A stretch of DNA of 9,869 bases. It comes from a bacterium (lineage in GTDB: Bacteria > Verrucomicrobiota > Kiritimatiellia > UBA8416). Under the pieces are notes generated by a model that saw only the letters and a program-made list of their open reading frames with translations, searched no databases and was not told where the DNA came from. The stretch lies in the NCBI GenBank assembly GCA_020048935.1, contig JAIFLS010000130.1, forward strand, positions 1 to 9,869. Direction: 5' to 3'. Below are positions 8,828 to 9,869 of the stretch, one piece after another (position 1 is the first letter of the stretch; each line of letters begins with the position of its first letter). The translations under genes and the position numbers were made by a program.

Positions 8828-9697
8828 ATGGACAAGCAGATAACCGTACCCGAACGCATAACCATCAAGACCGGGAAGGGCGGGCTCCAATACCTCGACC
8901 TGCGCTGCAACGGTGCCGAAGCCCACGTCTACCTACATGGTGCCCATGTGCTGCACTATCAGCCCGCTGGGCAGGCCCCCGTGCTCTGGCACAGCAAGGA
9001 AAGCCTTTTCGAGGCGAACAAGCCAATCCGAGGCGGCATCCCCGTCTGCTGGCCCTGGTTCGGGGCGCATGCAACCGACACCACCCTTCCCTCGCATGGC
9101 TATTCGCGCTACTCGGAGTGGGTGCCCGTCGCTTCCAGCGCCTCCGCCACGGCAACGACCGTCACCCTGCGGTTCCCCGCTTCGCAGGGGCGCAGCGCCC
9201 TCGCCGAACTGACGGTCGTCCTGGGCTCGTCCCTGGAGGTCACGCTGGCGACGACGAACACCGGCTCCTCGGCCATGCCGCTCAGCGAAGCCTTGCATTC
9301 CTACTTCGCCGTCAGCGATATCCGGACCGTCTCGATCACCGGTCTCGACCAGGAACAATATGTCGACACGCTGCTGGCCGGGCGGCCGATCCTGACGCAG
9401 GAAGGTCCGGTCGCGTTCGAAGCGGAGACCGACCGCATCTATATCAACACAACGCGCGAATGCGTCATCGCCGACCCCGGCATGCATCGAAGCATCCGGA
9501 TCGGCAAGAAGGGCAGCCTCTCAACCGTGGTCTGGAACCCTTGGATTGCCAAGGCCGCCCGCATGCCCGACTTCGGCGACAACGAGTATCCGGAGATGGT
9601 CTGCGTCGAGACCGCCAACTGCGGGCCGAACGCGCTCAGCCTGGCCCCGGGCCAGACGCATGCCATGACCACCCGCATCGACGTGGAAACGCCATGA
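8828..9697 (+). CDS. yeaD: D-hexose-6-phosphate mutarotase (glucose-6-phosphate 1-epimerase)
   Basis: This cytoplasmic enzyme of the aldose-1-epimerase superfamily interconverts the alpha and beta anomers of hexose 6-phosphates such as glucose 6-phosphate. The 289-residue length is typical. Family motifs in order are APVLWHSKE (50-58), IRGGIPVCWPWFG (67-79), SHGYSR (89-94), LHSYFAVSD (156-164) and the end segment VVWNPWIAKAARMPDFG (234-250) then MVCVETAN (257-264). The likely catalytic pair is His157 and Glu261, positions equivalent to those established in the yeast homologue YMR099C; His90 and Arg69 fit substrate binding. No signal peptide is present. A GGGGA ribosome-binding site lies about eight bases before ATG 8828. 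It follows the FmdB-like gene by 29 bases and ends 52 bases before a convergent gene. Galactose mutarotase is less likely because of the phosphate-type RGGIPxCWPWFG motif. Confidence 0.9.
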   Translation: MDKQITVPERITIKTGKGGLQYLDLRCNGAEAHVYLHGAHVLHYQPAGQAPVLWHSKESLFEANKPIRGGIPVCWPWFGAHATDTTLPSHGYSRYSEWVPVASSASATATTVTLRFPASQGRSALAELTVVLGSSLEVTLATTNTGSSAMPLSEALHSYFAVSDIRTVSITGLDQEQYVDTLLAGRPILTQEGPVAFEAETDRIYINTTRECVIADPGMHRSIRIGKKGSLSTVVWNPWIAKAARMPDFGDNEYPEMVCVETANCGPNALSLAPGQTHAMTTRIDVETP

Positions 9698-9749
9698 TGC
9701 GAGCGAACCGGAACGTGGAATAAAAACGAGTGGATTGGCGATTCCGGCG

Positions 9750-9869
9750 CTATTTTTTCTCCCGCAGCCAGCGTGAGAAGTGCGCGGGTTCGGGGGCCAC
9801 GAAAGTCATGCGTTCTCCCGTATGCGGGTGCGGTATCGTCAGCGACCGCGCATGCAGGAACAGCATTTT
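9750..9869 (-). CDS. RluA/RluD-family pseudouridine synthase, C-terminal end (partial)
   Basis: Only the last 39 residues and the stop (TAG, 9752-9750) are in the window; the gene continues beyond the right edge. The text MLFLHARSLTIPHPHTGERM followed by TFVAPEPAHFSRWL matches the well-known end of RluA-type RNA pseudouridine synthases, whose consensus is roughly LHAxxLxFxHPxTGExxxFxAPLPxDF. These enzymes isomerise uridine to pseudouridine in 23S rRNA or tRNA. The catalytic Asp domain lies outside the window, so RluA, RluC and RluD types cannot be separated. It is convergent with the mutarotase gene, and the 52-base gap holds no clear terminator. Confidence 0.85.
   Translation of the reverse strand, partial: KMLFLHARSLTIPHPHTGERMTFVAPEPAHFSRWLREKK

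Overview
This is a GC-rich bacterial window, probably from a Gram-negative: it has an inner-membrane adaptor protein paired with ABC exporters, and classical overlapping or tightly spaced operons. No 16S or other marker fixes the phylum. A divergent YchF-like NTPase and a modified FmdB zinc ribbon made me think of the Planctomycetes-Verrucomicrobia-Chlamydiae/Lentisphaerota area, but that is impression, not evidence.

Layout. Positions 1-400 hold only the possible last codons of a + strand gene and a gene-free stretch. Positions 401-5899 are one - strand operon read right to left: a cysteine-rich zinc-ribbon/TRASH-like protein (5899-5132), a HlyD-type membrane fusion protein (5139-4096), an ABC exporter half (4077-2323) and a second ABC exporter half (2323-401). 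The junctions are an 8-base overlap, an 18-base gap and a 1-base overlap, so the four products are almost certainly co-translated. The two ABC halves carry complementary active-site changes, which marks them as the two subunits of a heterodimeric exporter with one good and one degenerate ATP site. Substrate is unknown.

Positions 5900-6202 are intergenic and hold a long 30+30-base imperfect palindrome just after holA. Then on the - strand come holA (DNA polymerase III delta, 7339-6203) and, upstream of it, a YchF/DUF933-type P-loop protein (8421-7380). A 125-base divergent intergenic region with two overlapping face-to-face promoter candidates separates these from a + strand pair: an FmdB-type zinc ribbon protein (8547-8798) and a hexose-6-phosphate mutarotase of the YeaD type (8828-9697). 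The right edge holds the 3' end of an RluA/RluD-type pseudouridine synthase on the - strand.

A striking property is that three of the eight recognisable genes are frame-broken (second ABC half, zinc-ribbon protein, YchF-like protein). There are about five small indels, including an exact 17-bp tandem duplication and a possible ATCG duplication. In two of these genes the shifts compensate each other, so a long ORF stays open although its middle is nonsense. This may be uncorrected sequencing or assembly error, or real decay; the sequence alone cannot decide. The best candidate for an undescribed system is the zinc protein + adaptor + heterodimeric ABC operon.
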